A DNA stretch of 64,000 nt from CAWBCR01 sp963787375 (GTDB lineage Bacteria; Chloroflexota; Anaerolineae; Aggregatilineales; UBA3940). A model generated the notes under the pieces. That model made no database searches, was not told where the DNA came from, and saw only the letters and a list, made by a program, of their open reading frames with translations. This document shows positions 52,751 through 61,588 of this stretch, piece by piece. Position 1 is the stretch's first letter. Every line of letters starts with the position of its first letter. The translations under genes were made by a program, and so were the position numbers. The DNA lies in contig CAWBCR010000011.1 of NCBI GenBank assembly GCA_963787375.1, positions 62,001-126,000 of the forward strand, read 5' to 3'.

Positions 52751-55555
52751 ATGCAGATGCGTTTCATCGAAGCGCCCAACAACTTCTACCTGGGGGCGCA
52801 GGTCAACCCGGATACACACGAGATCATCGAGGATGCCGCCGTCTACTATGATGCGCGCGACCTGACCACACACGGCGTGATCCTCGGCATGACGGGCAGC
52901 GGCAAGACCGGGCTGGGGATCACCTTCCTGGAGGAGGCCGTGGTCGACGGCATTCCGTGCCTGATCATCGACCCCAAAGGCGACATGACCAACATGCTGC
53001 TGGCCTTCCCCGACCTGAAGCCGGAGTACTTTCTGCCCTGGGTCGACCCGGAAGACGCGCTGCGCAATGACCACACGCTCGAAGAACACGCGACGACCGT
53101 CGCGGAGAAATGGAGCGCGGGCCTCACCGAGTGGGGCATTACGAACGACCGTATCCAGGAATACCGCCGCGCCTCACGCTTCAGCATCTACACTCCGGGC
53201 TCGGATGCCGGGCTGCCGCTCAACATCCTCCAGTCGTTTGCCGCGCCCACAGAGGGCTGGTCTGGCAACGAGGAAATCCTGCGTGAGCGGATCTCCGGCA
53301 TGGTGACGGCCATTCTGGCGCTGATCGGCGTCAATGCCAAGCCGGTTGAGGACAAAGAGCACGTACTGCTGTCCAACATCTTCGAATATAACTGGCGGCA
53401 CAACACCGACCTCTCGATGGAACAGCTGATCCTCCAGGTGCAGCAGCCGCCTTTTGGCAAACTGGGCGTGATGGACGTCAACAGCATCTTCGCCGAGAAA
53501 GACCGCTTCAAGCTGGCGCAGCTTCTCAATAACATCATCGCCGCGCCAAACTTCCAGACGTGGCTGAAGGGCGAGCCAATCCACATCCCCTCGCTGCTAT
53601 TCACGCCGGAAGGCTACCCGCGCACGACCATCGTGTACACCGCGCACCTCAACGACGCCGAGCGGCAGTTCATCACCACGCTGCTGCTGGAGGCCGTCCT
53701 TTCGTGGATGCGCTCGCTGTCCGGCTCAACGAGCCTGCGCGCGCTGCTGTATATCGACGAGGTGCTCGGCATGTTCCCGCCGCACCCCTACAACCCGCCG
53801 ACCAAGGAGCCGCTGATGCGGCTGCTGAAGCAGGCCCGCGCGTTTGGCCTGGGTGTGCTGGTCGGCACGCAGAACCCCAAAGACATCGACTATAAGGGCC
53901 TGTCGAACGCCGGCACATGGATTATCGGCAAGCTGCAAACCGACAACGACAAGGAGCGCGTGCTCGAAGGGCTGGACAGCGCCCGCGATGCCACTTCGGC
54001 GCTGGACCTGCAAACGGTTGATCAACTGCTGGGCCGCCTGGCCCCGCGTGAGTTCATCCTGCACAACGTCCACGAGCCGAACACGCCGATCCTGATGCAC
54101 ACCCGCTGGACAATGTCTTACCTGCGCGGCCCGCTGAACCGCCAGCAAATCAGCCAGTTGATGGCTAATCAGCGTGACAACTACCAGCAGGCGCAGGAGC
54201 AGGCCCCACAGAACCAGCCCAGCCAGAAGCAGGCCGCCCAGGGGGCGATGCCCCAGCAGCCTGCCAGTTACAGCGCGCCGCAGCAGGTAGGCTTCCCGGC
54301 AGCCAGCGCCCCGCCGTCGGCTCCGGCCTACTCAGAGACCGATACGGGCCGCAAGCCGGGCCTATCGCAACTGCCGCCGCAGCAGCCGCAGGCACAGGCT
54401 CCATCTCAGATGCCATCACAGCCGCCGCAGCAGCCCGCGCCCGCTGCGCCTGTCGCGCGCCCTGGAACGCCATCACCCCAGGCAGAGGACGCGCCGCCGC
54501 CGGGCTTCTCGGCAGCGCCGCCCTCGCTGCCGTCATCGATCTACCAGTACTACCTACCGACCGAGTACACCGTCGAGCAGGCGATCCGCAACTGGGAGAG
54601 CTTCACACGGCAGCCCGCCGCGCATGTTGAGACGAAGAAACGGCTGCTGTACCGGCCTTCGATGCTGGCGCAGACGATGGTTCGCTTCACGCACACCAAG
54701 ACGAACACCAGCGAAACATATACTTACGCATTTGTCGTGCCGACGATCCCCCAGGTACCGGTGCTCGACTGGGGCCAGTATGTCTCAGACCCGTTCGACC
54801 CGTCCGCGCTGGATCTGGAGCCATTCTCGCGCGCCTACTACGCTGACATCGCCCAGGCGATGAGCAGCGGATCGGGCCTCAAGGATTTGCAGGGCAACCT
54901 GATAGACTGGATCTACTACAACGCGGCGCTGTTCACCTACTACAACCCGGTCGTCAAGGTCTACAGCAACCTCAATGAAGATCGCCGCGACTTCGTCGCG
55001 CGGGTGCAGGCCGTGGCCCGCGAGCAGCGCGATCAGGAAGTCGACAAGGTCGCCCAGCGCTACGATGCCCGGCTGGCTGCGCTGGAAGATAAATACCGAA
55101 AGAAGACGCAGATGCTGGAATCCCAGCAGGATATGCTTGAAGCGCGAAAGCGCGAGGAGATGCTGACGGCGGGTGAGTCGATGATGCAGCTGATGAAGGG
55201 TCGGGCGTACTACACGCTGTCGCGCACCAGCCGCATGCGGCGCTACACCAACTCGAATCAGGACCGCGTGGGCAGCATCGAGCGGGATCTGGGGCAGATC
55301 ACCGAGGACTTCGACGCCACCCAGCAGGAGATGCAGCAGGCGCTACAAGCTGTTCAGGACAAGTGGGTAAACGTCGTCCAGCAGATCGACGAGGTGCGCA
55401 TCTCGCCGCTTAAGAAGGACATCAACGTGATGCTGTTCGGCATCGGCTGGGTGCCCTACTGGGACGTAGTGATCAACAGCGCGCCGGTGGTGGTGCCCGC
55501 CTCGACCTCAGGGCTGGCCTATGCCCAGTCGACCGAGCAAGGTGGCGCGTGGTAA
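52751..55555 (+). CDS. HerA/FtsK-like ATPase (DUF87-type) with Pro/Gln linker and C-terminal coiled coil
   Basis: A 934-residue protein. The N-terminal P-loop domain has Walker A GMTGSGKTG (46-54), IIDPKGDM (72-79) and Walker B LLYIDEVLG (332-340), then VGTQNPKDIDYKGLSNAGTWIIGKL, the HerA/VirB4/TraD-like sensor region. Residues about 475-590 are a low-complexity linker rich in Pro, Gln and Ala. The C-terminal third holds a folded block with YQYYLPTEYTVEQAI and a predicted coiled coil (about 745-860, KVAQRYDARLAALEDKYRKK). This suggests a hexameric DNA or protein translocase with a separate effector or tethering end. It follows the PLD lipoprotein in the same direction. Function is unknown. 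Confidence 0.82.
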   Translation: MQMRFIEAPNNFYLGAQVNPDTHEIIEDAAVYYDARDLTTHGVILGMTGSGKTGLGITFLEEAVVDGIPCLIIDPKGDMTNMLLAFPDLKPEYFLPWVDPEDALRNDHTLEEHATTVAEKWSAGLTEWGITNDRIQEYRRASRFSIYTPGSDAGLPLNILQSFAAPTEGWSGNEEILRERISGMVTAILALIGVNAKPVEDKEHVLLSNIFEYNWRHNTDLSMEQLILQVQQPPFGKLGVMDVNSIFAEKDRFKLAQLLNNIIAAPNFQTWLKGEPIHIPSLLFTPEGYPRTTIVYTAHLNDAERQFITTLLLEAVLSWMRSLSGSTSLRALLYIDEVLGMFPPHPYNPPTKEPLMRLLKQARAFGLGVLVGTQNPKDIDYKGLSNAGTWIIGKLQTDNDKERVLEGLDSARDATSALDLQTVDQLLGRLAPREFILHNVHEPNTPILMHTRWTMSYLRGPLNRQQISQLMANQRDNYQQAQEQAPQNQPSQKQAAQGAMPQQPASYSAPQQVGFPAASAPPSAPAYSETDTGRKPGLSQLPPQQPQAQAPSQMPSQPPQQPAPAAPVARPGTPSPQAEDAPPPGFSAAPPSLPSSIYQYYLPTEYTVEQAIRNWESFTRQPAAHVETKKRLLYRPSMLAQTMVRFTHTKTNTSETYTYAFVVPTIPQVPVLDWGQYVSDPFDPSALDLEPFSRAYYADIAQAMSSGSGLKDLQGNLIDWIYYNAALFTYYNPVVKVYSNLNEDRRDFVARVQAVAREQRDQEVDKVAQRYDARLAALEDKYRKKTQMLESQQDMLEARKREEMLTAGESMMQLMKGRAYYTLSRTSRMRRYTNSNQDRVGSIERDLGQITEDFDATQQEMQQALQAVQDKWVNVVQQIDEVRISPLKKDINVMLFGIGWVPYWDVVINSAPVVVPASTSGLAYAQSTEQGGAW

Positions 55556-55566
55556 TCGATGCCGAC

Positions 55567-55588
55567 GGGGCGCACAGATGTGCGCTCC
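55567..55588 (+). terminator. Hairpin after the HerA-like gene
   Basis: GCGCAC-AGAT-GTGCGC with extra pairs outside forms a stem just after the stop; the lipA promoter follows. Confidence 0.45.
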
Positions 55589-55599
55589 GTCCCTGCATC

Positions 55600-55628
55600 T
55601 TGATAGGCTCCCCGCGCACCGGTATAAT
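55600..55628 (+). promoter_or_regulatory. lipA promoter
   Basis: TTGATA (55600-55605) and TATAAT (55623-55628) are 17 bases apart, 51 bases before the lipA start. Confidence 0.78.
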
Positions 55629-55679
55629 CTGCTCGCAACGCAACCGTGACCATACCGGTCATTTGTGATAGGCTGATTG

Positions 55680-56624
55680 ATGACCGTCATCGACGTGAAA
55701 GACATTCAAGAAACCGAACAGAAGCCGCGCCGCCGCCCGGAGTGGATCCGGGTGCGCGCGCCGAGCGGCGAGTCCTACGAACAGGTCCGCCACCTGATGC
55801 GCAGCAAAGAGCTGCACACCGTGTGCGAAGAAGCCATGTGCCCGAACATCGGCGAATGCTGGGGCAAGGGCACCGCGACGTTTCTCATGCTGGGCGACAC
55901 CTGCACCCGCTCATGCGGCTTCTGCGACATCAAGACCGGACGCCCGGAGCCAATGGACTGGCACGAGCCACTGCGCGTGGCCGAGTCGGTGCGCGCCATG
56001 AACCTCGACCACGTGGTGATCACCTCGGTCAACCGCGACGAGCGCAAGGACGGCGGCGCGCCGATCTTCGCGATGGTGATCCGCCGCATCCGGCAGATTC
56101 ACCCCGGCTGTTCTATCGAGGTGCTGATCCCCGACTTTAAGGCCAGCCGTGACGCGCTCAAGATCGTCATGGACGCCCAGCCGGAAATCCTGAACCACAA
56201 CGTCGAAACCGTGCCGCGCCTGTTCAAGCACGTTCAGCCGCAGGACAACTACGAATGGGCGCTGACCACGCTGGGCAACGCCAAGAACCTCGACCCGCTG
56301 GTACTGACCAAGAGCGGCATCATGCTCGGGCTGGGCGAGACGTTCGACGAGGTGGTCGACGTGATGCGCGACCTGGCTGCCGTCGGCGTGAACATCCTGA
56401 CGCTGGGCCAGTATCTCCAGCCCAGCAAGCAGCACCTGCCCATCGAACGCTACTACCACCCCGACGAGTTCGCCGAGCTAAAGCGCATCGGGCTGGAAGA
56501 GCTGGGCTTCAAGTGGGTGGAAAGCGGCCCGCTGGTGCGCAGCTCGTACCGCGCCGCCGAGCAGGTGCGGGCCCTTTCGAAGCTTGGATTTGTCCATCAC
56601 GGCGTGGGAGCGGCGCAGGCCTGA
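55680..56624 (+). CDS. lipA: Lipoyl synthase
   Basis: A 314-residue radical-SAM enzyme. Both iron-sulfur ligand sets are visible: the auxiliary cluster CEEAMCPNIGEC and the radical-SAM motif CTRSCGFC, plus the C-terminal RSSYRA ending seen in LipA. It inserts two sulfurs into octanoyl groups on E2/H proteins. ATG 55680 was chosen over TTG 55677. No lipB, lipL or lplA gene is adjacent, so the octanoyl donor step lies elsewhere. It has its own promoter and terminator. Confidence 0.95.
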   Translation: MTVIDVKDIQETEQKPRRRPEWIRVRAPSGESYEQVRHLMRSKELHTVCEEAMCPNIGECWGKGTATFLMLGDTCTRSCGFCDIKTGRPEPMDWHEPLRVAESVRAMNLDHVVITSVNRDERKDGGAPIFAMVIRRIRQIHPGCSIEVLIPDFKASRDALKIVMDAQPEILNHNVETVPRLFKHVQPQDNYEWALTTLGNAKNLDPLVLTKSGIMLGLGETFDEVVDVMRDLAAVGVNILTLGQYLQPSKQHLPIERYYHPDEFAELKRIGLEELGFKWVESGPLVRSSYRAAEQVRALSKLGFVHHGVGAAQA

Positions 56625-56646
56625 CCGGCTTTGAGTGTAGATCAGG

Positions 56647-56675
56647 TGGGGCGTCCATAAGGACGCCCCATTTTT
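56647..56675 (+). terminator. Rho-independent terminator after lipA
   Basis: TGGGGCGTCC-ATAA-GGACGCCCCA followed by five T residues. Confidence 0.93.
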
Positions 56676-56706
56676 CTGCCCGGCCCCACAGTCAGGTGGA
56701 GCACCC

Positions 56707-58191
56707 GTGAAAGAACGCATCCTGAAGATCGCCCTGTTCATCGTGGTGTCGTCGATCTACTACGCGACAGCGTCGGGGATCACGTCCAGCAACGACGGCA
56801 GCCACTACGCGCTGCTGCGGGCCATGCTCGACCAGCACACCTTCCAGATCGACTCATACCTCCCGTTTACAGAACAGGTCGACTACGTCGAGCGGGACGG
56901 GAAGCTGTACAGTGACCGGCCACCCGGAACGGCGCTGGCCGCCATCCCTTTCTACGCGCTGCAGGACGCGCTGCCGGGGCCTATCTCGCAACTGCCCAGC
57001 CTGCATGACGCCGGCAACCCGCACCTGGCCTCGCTGCTGATGCTGCCCGCGCTGGCCGGGGCCGCGACGGCGGTCCTGCTGTACCAGCTTCTGCGCGGCT
57101 ACGACCTCTCGATCTTCGCGGCGCTGACGGCCAGCCTGACGCTGGCGCTCGGCACGACCCTGTGGAAGTATAGCAGCGTGCTGTTCTCGCACAGCCTGTC
57201 GGCGCTGCTGGTGCTGGCGGCGATCAGCGTCGCGATACGCGTCACCCGCGCCAAACGCCTGCACTGGCCTGACGCGCTGCTGCTGGGTTTCGTGCTGGGG
57301 TTCAGCGTGGTAGTCGAGTACTCAAATGCGCTGTTTGCCGTCATCGTAGGGTTGTACGTCGCCCTGCGGCTGAACCGGGCTCTGTTCCGAGGATCTCACG
57401 CGTGGCATTCAATCGTGGCGCTGGGGCTGGGTGGCGCGCTACCACTGGCATTCCTGATGGCCTACAACACCGCCAACTTTGGCGGGCCGTTCACGCCGTC
57501 GTACCACTTCTCGGTGGGCTTCGCCTGGGCCACCAGCTTCGCGACCACGTTCGACGTGCCACTCAGCCAGGGGCTGCCCGGCATGCTGTGGTACGGGCGC
57601 GACGCCTACGACCTGATCAACCAGGGGATGTTTCTGCTGATGCCCGCCACGCTGATCGGGCTGGCCGGACTGTGGCCGTTCGTGAAGAAGAACTGGCGAG
57701 AGGCCGCGCTGATCCTGGGCACGTTTGCCGTTTTCCTGCTGCTGTTCTCAAAGCATCATACCTTCAGCACCGGCACGGCGGATGGGCGCTACCTGGTACC
57801 GTTCCTGGCACTGTGGCTGGTACCGGCGGGCTTCGCGCTCGACGGGCTGCACCGGCTGGAGCGGCCTATCATGCAATCGACGCTGCTATTTGCCGCCTAC
57901 GGGCTGATCTTTGTCTCGATCCGCAACGCGCTGTGGCAGATCGGGCTGTCGTTCAACTATCATTTTGACCCCGGGCAGATGGTCCTCCTCGAAAAGGGGC
58001 AGTTTATGCCGCTGGGCGCCAGCCCGCAGGGCTGGGCACACCTGTTCAATTCGGTGTTCGTGAACGTGCCCAACCTGCCGCTGCTGTGGATCGTCGAGGC
58101 TGCCGGGCTGCTGCTGGCCTCCGGCGCGATCCGGCTGCTGGCGATCAGCCCTCGTCTGCGTCCACCGGGGGCGGCTGAGCAGGCCGGTTAG
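56707..58191 (+). CDS. Polytopic membrane protein, GT-C glycosyltransferase-like
   Basis: A 494-residue protein with about eleven transmembrane segments and no soluble domain of note. The first loop DGSHYALLRAMLDQHTFQIDSY with YSDRPPGTALAAIPFYAL resembles the active-site loop of bacterial mannosyl/arabinosyl-type GT-C enzymes. It is similar in style to the glycosyltransferase at 20.3-22.1 kb but the two are not close. The start is GTG 56707, 31 bases after the lipA terminator. Its last 47 bases overlap the end of the convergent universal stress gene. Substrate unknown. Confidence 0.75.
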   Translation: MKERILKIALFIVVSSIYYATASGITSSNDGSHYALLRAMLDQHTFQIDSYLPFTEQVDYVERDGKLYSDRPPGTALAAIPFYALQDALPGPISQLPSLHDAGNPHLASLLMLPALAGAATAVLLYQLLRGYDLSIFAALTASLTLALGTTLWKYSSVLFSHSLSALLVLAAISVAIRVTRAKRLHWPDALLLGFVLGFSVVVEYSNALFAVIVGLYVALRLNRALFRGSHAWHSIVALGLGGALPLAFLMAYNTANFGGPFTPSYHFSVGFAWATSFATTFDVPLSQGLPGMLWYGRDAYDLINQGMFLLMPATLIGLAGLWPFVKKNWREAALILGTFAVFLLLFSKHHTFSTGTADGRYLVPFLALWLVPAGFALDGLHRLERPIMQSTLLFAAYGLIFVSIRNALWQIGLSFNYHFDPGQMVLLEKGQFMPLGASPQGWAHLFNSVFVNVPNLPLLWIVEAAGLLLASGAIRLLAISPRLRPPGAAEQAG

Positions 58192-59053
58192 GCCAGCCCG
58201 AATAATCGCGCGCCCGCACGATCAGCACCGGACAGGGTGTCCGGTAAGCGATCTCCGCGACGATATCCTCCTGAAGCAGCTCACGAAACTGCGGCCATGA
58301 CTGATCGCCCGGTACCTGATGCGCGCCGATGACGATCAGGTCGTAGTCTCCCTCTCGCAGCTCGTTCAGTATCTCATCGATGACGAGCCCATGGCGGATC
58401 TTCAGGCGAGTCTGTTCGGACGGGACGTTCTGCGCTGCCAGGATGCTGCGCAGGCGCTGAAGGTGCTGGCCCTCGCGCGAGCCGCTTTCGACAAGCGCGC
58501 GCGCGCCGCGCTCCAGGTCGTCGATTTGCGCTTGCCGAATCAGCGCCACCTGCGACATGACATGCAGCACCGTCACGCTGGCCCCCAGCAGCCCCGCGAG
58601 CGCCCCGCCCACCAGCGTATCCACCTCGCCGGGCTTCTCGCCGCTGGTACAGATCAGCACCCGGCTGATCGACTCACGCTGCCCGGCGACGATCAGCAGC
58701 GGGCCGCTGGCCACGCGAATCAGGCGGCGGGCTGTGCGCTGAAGCATTCGCTGGAGAGGTTTTACCCCCTGCGACCCGATGACGATCAAATGGTAGAAGT
58801 GTTCCTCGGCCTCGGCCAGAATCTCCTGATCGGGCTTCCCGTGCCGCACCCTGACGGTGACAACACAACCCTCCCAGCTCTCAAGCTCCTGGCGCAGGCC
58901 GGCCAGCCGCTCACGAAGCGCAGGCTCCGCCTGCGGCTTTTCGGCGACCCCCAGCAGGACAACTTCGGCCTGGGTGGCCAGCGCCACCTGTCTCACATAC
59001 AGCGCTGCCTGGTGGGCCGCGGACGACCCGTCACTTGCTAGCAGAATTTGCAT
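58145..59053 (-). CDS. Tandem universal stress protein (UspA)
   Basis: Two UspA domains (about 1-140 and 150-290). The first ends with VIGSQGVKPLQRMLQRTARRLI and ASGPLLIV, close to the ATP-binding G-x2-G-x9-G(S/T) motif; the second has VIGAHQVPGDQSW and CPVLIV and looks degenerate. LASDGSSAAHQAALYV is the canonical first strand. Probably a cytoplasmic stress or nucleotide sensor. The Na/Pi-type transporter starts just upstream on the same strand, 7 bases away, so they are likely cotranscribed. Confidence 0.9.
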   Translation of the reverse strand: MQILLASDGSSAAHQAALYVRQVALATQAEVVLLGVAEKPQAEPALRERLAGLRQELESWEGCVVTVRVRHGKPDQEILAEAEEHFYHLIVIGSQGVKPLQRMLQRTARRLIRVASGPLLIVAGQRESISRVLICTSGEKPGEVDTLVGGALAGLLGASVTVLHVMSQVALIRQAQIDDLERGARALVESGSREGQHLQRLRSILAAQNVPSEQTRLKIRHGLVIDEILNELREGDYDLIVIGAHQVPGDQSWPQFRELLQEDIVAEIAYRTPCPVLIVRARDYSGWPNRPAQPPPVDADEG

Positions 59054-59060
59054 GGTCCCC

Positions 59061-60137
59061 TCACCTTATGAACAGCAGCGCCAGTGGGAGCACAAAGATC
59101 GATACCAGAAACACTACCAGATAGGCTTTTCGCTCGCTCAACGTCATCACGATTTTCAGGACACCGCGCTCAAACGGCCTGAAAAACAACAGCAATACAA
59201 CCGCCGATACGATCAGGACGCTGAGCATCTGCGCCAGCACGATGCCCGCCGCCTGCGGGTTGCGCAGCAGCAGCCCTGCCACCAGCGTATCGATGAACGT
59301 TGAGATGTTGCAGCCCATGATGTATGGCACCAGGTTTTCGCGGCGAATGTAGCCACGCACCGAGAGCGGCACCAGCAGCCCCAGCGACACCGACACGCTC
59401 ATGGTGACCAGCGTCAGCACGAGACCGAGCGAAAACGTGACGATGGGGCGGTACAGCAGGCGGGCCGTCTGGCCAAAGGCGCTTTCCTTCAGGTTGAGCG
59501 AGGGCAGCGCCCTATCGAACAGGTTGAAGCTGAGGAGGATCACCCCCAGCCCGACCAGGAACGATCCCCAGCCGGGCAGCAACCCGGTGATCAGGCCCAC
59601 CGGCGGGCCAAATACGGTATCGATGATCGAAACCAGAGGCCCGCTGGGGCTAACGGTAAAGACGTGGTCCAGAATGCCGGACGACAGCAGCAGATAGCCC
59701 AGCGGCAGCGCCGGGATGTAGATCGAGGCCGTCACGATCAGTGCCAGCAGACCGCTCGTCAGGCTGGCGATGCGCTCGTGCCCGCGCAGCACGTACAGCA
59801 TCCCGATGAACAGCACGATCAGCGAGGCGCCCAGCCGCGACCCGGTGATCATCGCGAAGGCACTGGCGCGGTCGAGCACTCCCGCGTCGAAGAACGTCAG
59901 CGAAACCGCCGCCACCGGCGATCCGCTCATGATGGCATAGGCAAACAGCCAGCCAAAGCCCAGCCCGTTCAGCGGGCTGTCGACCTTCAGCCAGCCCTGG
60001 ATCAGCGGGGCCAGCCCGCGTGCGCCGGTCTTCATCAACTCCAGGGCAAACGTGAACAACATCACGCTGACGACGAACAGCGCGATCTTTTGCCAGTTGA
60101 TGCGCTTGAGCAACGCAGACAGCGCGCTGGCTGTCAC
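59061..60137 (-). CDS. Na/Pi-cotransporter family membrane protein
   Basis: A 358-residue protein with about nine transmembrane segments and two inverted repeat-like blocks: SGSPVAAVSLTFFDAGVL with AMITGSRLGASLIVLF, and YIMGCNISTFIDTLVAGLLL. These correspond to the Q/S-S-S and G-N-I-G-T-T motifs of sodium/phosphate symporters (PF02690), although the second is changed to GCNISTF. Substrate could be phosphate or another ion. The GTG start overlaps the HD gene stop (GTGA) and the universal stress gene follows after 7 bases, so these three form one operon. Confidence 0.8.
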   Translation of the reverse strand: MTASALSALLKRINWQKIALFVVSVMLFTFALELMKTGARGLAPLIQGWLKVDSPLNGLGFGWLFAYAIMSGSPVAAVSLTFFDAGVLDRASAFAMITGSRLGASLIVLFIGMLYVLRGHERIASLTSGLLALIVTASIYIPALPLGYLLLSSGILDHVFTVSPSGPLVSIIDTVFGPPVGLITGLLPGWGSFLVGLGVILLSFNLFDRALPSLNLKESAFGQTARLLYRPIVTFSLGLVLTLVTMSVSVSLGLLVPLSVRGYIRRENLVPYIMGCNISTFIDTLVAGLLLRNPQAAGIVLAQMLSVLIVSAVVLLLFFRPFERGVLKIVMTLSERKAYLVVFLVSIFVLPLALLFIR

Positions 60138-60767
60138 CGCGTGCCCCGTACTTCTGCCGCCATCTGTTCGAAGAAGGTGGTCATGAAGCGGTGCCGCTGC
60201 TCGGCCATGCGCCGGCCACTATCGGTGTACAGGCGATCCTTGACGTGGGCCAGCTTGACGTGAAACTCGTGGTGGGCGGTATGCGCCTCGCCACGCTGGC
60301 CGGGCTCATAGCCCTCAGAGACCTCGCCCCACAGCGGCTGGCCCAGCACACCGCCATAGGCAAAGGCGCGCGCCACGCCAATCGCCCCGATGGCGTCCAG
60401 CTTGTCGGCGTCGAACAGAACTTTGGCCTCAATGGTCTGCGGCTCGACAGCGTTGCGGAAGCGGTGGGCGGCGATGGCATGCGCCACCGCCTCGACGAAC
60501 TCAGGCGGCTCACCGGCCAGCAGACGTCGCGCTTCCTGCGCGGCCAGCAGGGCGTGGTCGGTTTCGGCGTCGGCGTGGAGCACGGTGGCATCATCGGCAG
60601 GGCGGGCGATATCGTGGAGCAGGGCGGCGGTCCGCACTACCTCGACATCGGCCCCTTCCTGCCCAGCGAGGTTCAGCGCGACGTTCAGGAACTCGCAGCA
60701 CGTGTGAGAAGTCGTGGATGGGGTCAGCGCCGTCATACAGTGCCGCGGCCCGGTCAAGTGTGATCAT
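60134..60767 (-). CDS. HD-domain phosphohydrolase, frameshifted
   Basis: From ATG 60767 the first frame reads TLDRAAALYDGADPIHDFSHVLRV; the second continues NVALNLAGQEGADVEVVRTAALLHDIAR and HALLAAQEARRLL. Deleting one T near 60692 joins them into a single HD domain with the histidine and HD metal ligands in order (HDFSH, HDIAR, DH). About 210 residues, similar to YedJ-type hydrolases of nucleotides or phosphomonoesters. Substrate unknown. It is the promoter-proximal gene of the HD-transporter-Usp operon. Confidence 0.82.
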
Positions 60768-61119
60768 GAGACCTCCGCAGGGGGTACATCCCAGCGAGAG
60801 GAGTATAGCATCGTACCGGCACGCTGAATACCCCCAACTGCCCGGCCCGCACATCGCGGTAAGAATTTAGATAGAGTCCCCGGCGATAATGATACAGTAA
60901 TCATACATAAAACAAACTTAACCACAACGTTCTGCCGTGCAATTAGACTATTCTAACCATAATCCAACATATATAGTACTGCGCGCATATTGACTGAAGT
61001 TTGAACCTCCCCTTAAACTTCGAACAAGTGTGCTTCATGGTTCTGGCCTGTCTTATTGGTGCTGGTAAGAGGGTAGCGGGCAGCAGCCGGTACCCGGTAG
61101 AGGGGGGGAGCCGTCAATT
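60768..61119. other. AT-rich divergent spacer
   Basis: About 350 bases between the HD gene and the small Cys-rich gene; I see no gene in it. From about 60865 to 61020 it is conspicuously A+T-rich for this genome (runs such as CATATATAGT). A candidate minus-strand -10, TATACT, lies at 60807-60802 for the HD operon. The plus side has several weak -10-like boxes but none with a matching -35. The AT-rich stretch could be a regulatory or nucleoid-protein binding site. Confidence 0.5.
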
Positions 61120-61473
61120 ATGTATACCAACAACGAACTCATGTTCCCGAACTACGTCATTCCCGTCCTGCGCGATATGCGCGGGCCAGAATGGCGCGAC
61201 CTGATCGACCACGTCACGACGCTGCCTGACGACCATCCCGAAGTGGTGGCCTTCGTGCTGATGATGGTCCGGCTGAACGGCTGCATGGAATGTGAGACTG
61301 ACAGCTACCGCGCCATGCGCGGCTGCGCGCTGTGCGCCACACAGACCCTGCGCCGCCTCAAAGCGTCGGACAGGGAACTGCTCAAAGCCTACGACAAAGC
61401 CCTCGCCGACGTGCAGCGGTTTATCGAGGAGCAGGAACAGGAGCAGGAAAAGGCCTCGCGTCGAGTCGCCTGA
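61120..61473 (+). CDS. Small Cys-rich protein, unknown function
   Basis: A 117-residue protein: MYTNNELMFPNYVIPVLRDMRGPEW, then a helical region and the cysteine cluster NGCMECETDSYRAMRGCALCATQTLRR (Cys at two CxxC pairs 12 residues apart), and a Glu-rich, probably disordered tail EEQEQEQEK. The two CxxC pairs suggest a metal or disulfide site. No family is recognised. The start ATG 61120 has GGGGGAG a few bases upstream. Codon use fits the genome. Confidence 0.65.
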   Translation: MYTNNELMFPNYVIPVLRDMRGPEWRDLIDHVTTLPDDHPEVVAFVLMMVRLNGCMECETDSYRAMRGCALCATQTLRRLKASDRELLKAYDKALADVQRFIEEQEQEQEKASRRVA

Positions 61474-61588
61474 GCGCATGGCACCCCGCCCCAATTGAAT
61501 ATCTTCAGCAGCTCTGTATTGAGTTGCACGTCAAGCCTGGATGGGACACAATCCAGGCTGATCTTTTGCCCGGAGACAGAAGCGTCTT

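Noticed and set aside
51452..55555. PLD plus HerA-like ATPase as an antiviral defence system
   Set aside because: The PLD protein has a lipoprotein signal and an outside-facing active site, and no other defence genes or mobile elements are nearby.
61021..61035. CGAACAAGTGTGCTTC as a second LexA box
   Set aside because: Half-sites do not match CGAAC-N4-GTTC and it lies far from any recognised promoter.
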